NCBI GenBank assembly: GCA_964392345.1
Contig: CAYMPQ010000041.1
Span: forward strand, 1-15,602
From: JAUVXY01 sp964392345
GTDB lineage: Bacteria > Actinomycetota > Humimicrobiia > Humimicrobiales > Humimicrobiaceae
Direction: 5' to 3'
DNA: 15,602 nucleotides
In this document: positions 14,214-15,602 of the stretch, piece by piece
How positions within the stretch are numbered: position 1 is the first letter of the stretch
How the letters are laid out: each line of letters begins with the position of its first letter
Translations under genes and position numbers: made by a program
The notes under the pieces: generated by a model
Told to the model about the DNA's origin: nothing
The model's database searches: none
Seen by the model: the letters and a program-made list of their open reading frames with translations, nothing else

Positions 14214-15419
14214 ATGACTATCTCCAGCGGCAATGTGAACAAACATAAGCTAAAAAATCTTATAGATGAATTAAAGAAGCTGGTTCATGATTACCTGGTG
14301 GAATATATTAAATTTTTCCCTCAGAAAAACTTACCTAAATCAATTTCTAAACTAAAACAAAAATTAAAATCATATAGTTTGTTAACATCAGAGGATTGGC
14401 TGGCTAATTATGAAGACAGCAGCTACTTTTTTAAAATTGGAGATGTAGAAATTAATAACCCACTAATCTCAGCACCAATTGCCGGGATAAGTGACAATAC
14501 TTACAGAATATTTACCAGATTTTTTGGGTCAGCACTAACCTTTACAGAGATGGTCACAAGTTATGGCATATACTATGACAACAAAAAAAGCTTAGCGCTA
14601 ACCAGCATAACAGAATTTGAAAGGCCGTGTGCCCTGCAGCTGTTTGGTGCAGAGCCTGCTGTACTTACTGAAGCTGCAAAAAGGGTGGAAGACAAAGCAG
14701 ATATAATAGATATAAATATGGGATGCCCTGCCCCAAAGGTGCTAAAAGCTAAAAGCGGCGGATATCTGCTTCAGGATGAAAATAAAATAAAATCTATAGT
14801 ATCCGGGCTTTCTTCAGCAGTAAAAAAGCCTGTAACCATAAAGGTGAGGACAGGTTGGGATAAAAACAATATTAATATTTTAAATATTGCAAAGATTGCC
14901 GAAAGCAGCGGAGCAAGTGCCATTACAATTCATGGAAGAACAGTGAAGCAGAGGTTTTCCGGAGAAGTTGACCACGATGTTATCAGGAAAGTTAAGAAAG
15001 AGGTAAGTATTCCTGTTATTGCAAGCGGAGACATAGATTCTCCGCAGAAGGCTCTGGAGGTATTAGAATTTACAGGTTGTGACGGGGTAATGGTAGGGAG
15101 AGCTTCAAGAGGCAGTATATGGCTTTTATTAGATATACTGCTATCTTTTAAAAGCAAGGATGATATTTTAGAAGGCGCATCTTTAAAGGAATTAAATTTT
15201 ACCCCAAGTGTAAGATGGAGGAAAGAGTTTACAATACTGTATTTAAAGTTTTTGGTTTATTTTAAGGGGGAGTACAAAGCTGCCAGGGAATTCAGAAAAT
15301 ATTTTAGCTGGATTTTTAAAGGCACAAGGAGGGTTAGCGAAGCCAGGAAGCATTTTTTTAAGATTGAAACTTTTGAGGATGCTATAAGTATTATTGCACT
15401 GGTTACTGAAGAAGACTAA
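14214..15419 (+). CDS. dusB: tRNA-dihydrouridine synthase (DusB family) with N-terminal extension
   Basis: This FMN-dependent enzyme reduces uridines in the D-loop of tRNA. The barrel core starts near residue 72 (FFKIGDVEINNP, then APIAGISDNTYRIF) and runs with DINMGCPAPK (166-175, catalytic Cys171), TIKVRTGW (208-215), ITIHGRT (237-243, His240), IASGDI (269-274) and VMVGRASRG (292-300, FMN phosphate). A helical Dus C-terminal domain follows. The protein has 401 residues against about 320-350 usual. The excess is a lysine-rich, probably helical stretch of about 70 residues before the core, with HKLKNLIDELKKLVHDYLV at its start. ATG at 14214 has little ribosome-binding site. A later start is not obvious, since the first in-frame codons near the core are not ATG. 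It lies two steps before a tRNA gene. Confidence 0.93.
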   Translation: MTISSGNVNKHKLKNLIDELKKLVHDYLVEYIKFFPQKNLPKSISKLKQKLKSYSLLTSEDWLANYEDSSYFFKIGDVEINNPLISAPIAGISDNTYRIFTRFFGSALTFTEMVTSYGIYYDNKKSLALTSITEFERPCALQLFGAEPAVLTEAAKRVEDKADIIDINMGCPAPKVLKAKSGGYLLQDENKIKSIVSGLSSAVKKPVTIKVRTGWDKNNINILNIAKIAESSGASAITIHGRTVKQRFSGEVDHDVIRKVKKEVSIPVIASGDIDSPQKALEVLEFTGCDGVMVGRASRGSIWLLLDILLSFKSKDDILEGASLKELNFTPSVRWRKEFTILYLKFLVYFKGEYKAAREFRKYFSWIFKGTRRVSEARKHFFKIETFEDAISIIALVTEED

Positions 15420-15421
15420 AG

Positions 15422-15469
15422 TTGACGAAATGGAAAATTATTGACTATAAGGGTACTTTTAAGTAGAGT
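15422..15469 (+). promoter_or_regulatory. Candidate sigma-70 promoter(s) for the tRNA gene
   Basis: Two overlapping candidates lie between dusB and the tRNA. The first is TTGACG (15422-15427), an 18-base spacer, then TATAAG (15446-15451), with five of six matches in each box. The second is TTGACT (15441-15446), a 17-base spacer, then TAGAGT (15464-15469), which is closer to the tRNA but has a weaker -10. Either would give a short leader before the tRNA. Confidence 0.4.
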
Positions 15470-15487
15470 TGGAATACAAAGATATTT

Positions 15488-15565
15488 CGGGATGTAGCGC
15501 AGCTTGGTTAGCGCGCAGCGTTCGGGACGCTGAGGCCGGGGGTTCAAATCCCCCCATCCCGACCA
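15488..15565 (+). tRNA. tRNA-Pro, anticodon CGG
   Basis: The cloverleaf folds completely by eye. The acceptor CGGGATG pairs with CATCCCG, the D-stem GCGC pairs with GCGC around a GG-containing loop, and the anticodon stem CAGCG pairs with CGCTG. The loop is TTCGGGA, giving anticodon CGG at 15523-15525 (reads proline CCG). The T-arm GGGGG-TTCAAAT-CCCCC is perfect. The discriminator is A, and CCA is encoded in the gene (15563-15565). CCG should be a rare codon in such an AT-rich genome. Confidence 0.97.
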
Positions 15566-15602
15566 GATATGTATAAGTAGTAAGTTAGATACAGTAGAGG
15601 TA

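Noticed and set aside
1..15602. CRISPR array, prophage or defence system
   Set aside because: I saw no regularly spaced repeats, phage structural or integrase genes, or known defence domains.

Overview
The window reads as chromosome of a low-GC, probably anaerobic bacterium. The sequence is AT-rich, has purine-rich ribosome-binding sites of the AGGAGG type, and uses GTG and TTG starts freely. The tRNA gene encodes its own CCA. A Bacillota-like or Atribacterota-like host would fit, but nothing here settles the phylum. Every gene I can support lies on the + strand.

Region 1 (1-4034) is the end of a sugar operon. It holds the tail of one ABC sugar permease, a complete second permease of the RbsC type, an FGGY carbohydrate kinase, a DUF4867 (cupin-like) protein, and the C-terminal remnant of a UlaE/SgbU-type L-xylulose-5-phosphate 3-epimerase. 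The remnant suggests that the pentose/pentulose pathway is partly decayed here, or is completed elsewhere in the genome.

Region 2 (4118-12966) is the centre of interest. E1-alpha and E1-beta of a 2-oxoacid (pyruvate/acetoin-type) dehydrogenase come first. A MeaB-type G-protein chaperone, a two-subunit adenosylcobalamin acyl-CoA mutase (586 + 136 aa), a Pta-type phosphate acyltransferase, a butyrate-kinase-family kinase and finally the lipoyl E2 follow. The order suggests a route from 2-oxoacid to acyl-CoA, carbon-skeleton rearrangement of an acyl-CoA, acyl phosphate, and then acid plus ATP. E3 is absent from the window.

The mutase is not a textbook methylmalonyl-CoA mutase. By hand alignment, the residues equivalent to Tyr75, Thr77, Tyr89, Ala90 and His244 of the Propionibacterium enzyme are His98, Asn100, Ile112, Asn113 and Asn270. 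That pattern also fails to match isobutyryl-CoA mutase or 2-hydroxyisobutyryl-CoA mutase as I recall them. It is the best candidate in the window for an undescribed activity. The kinase gene appears to use an ATT start codon, so ordinary ORF calling would drop about 90 residues, including its nucleotide-binding N-terminus.

Region 3 (12967-13405) is a gap containing a hairpin and a possible decayed transposase fragment. Region 4 (13406-15565) holds housekeeping genes: type III pantothenate kinase, a DusB-type tRNA-dihydrouridine synthase with an unusual N-terminal extension, and tRNA-Pro(CGG).
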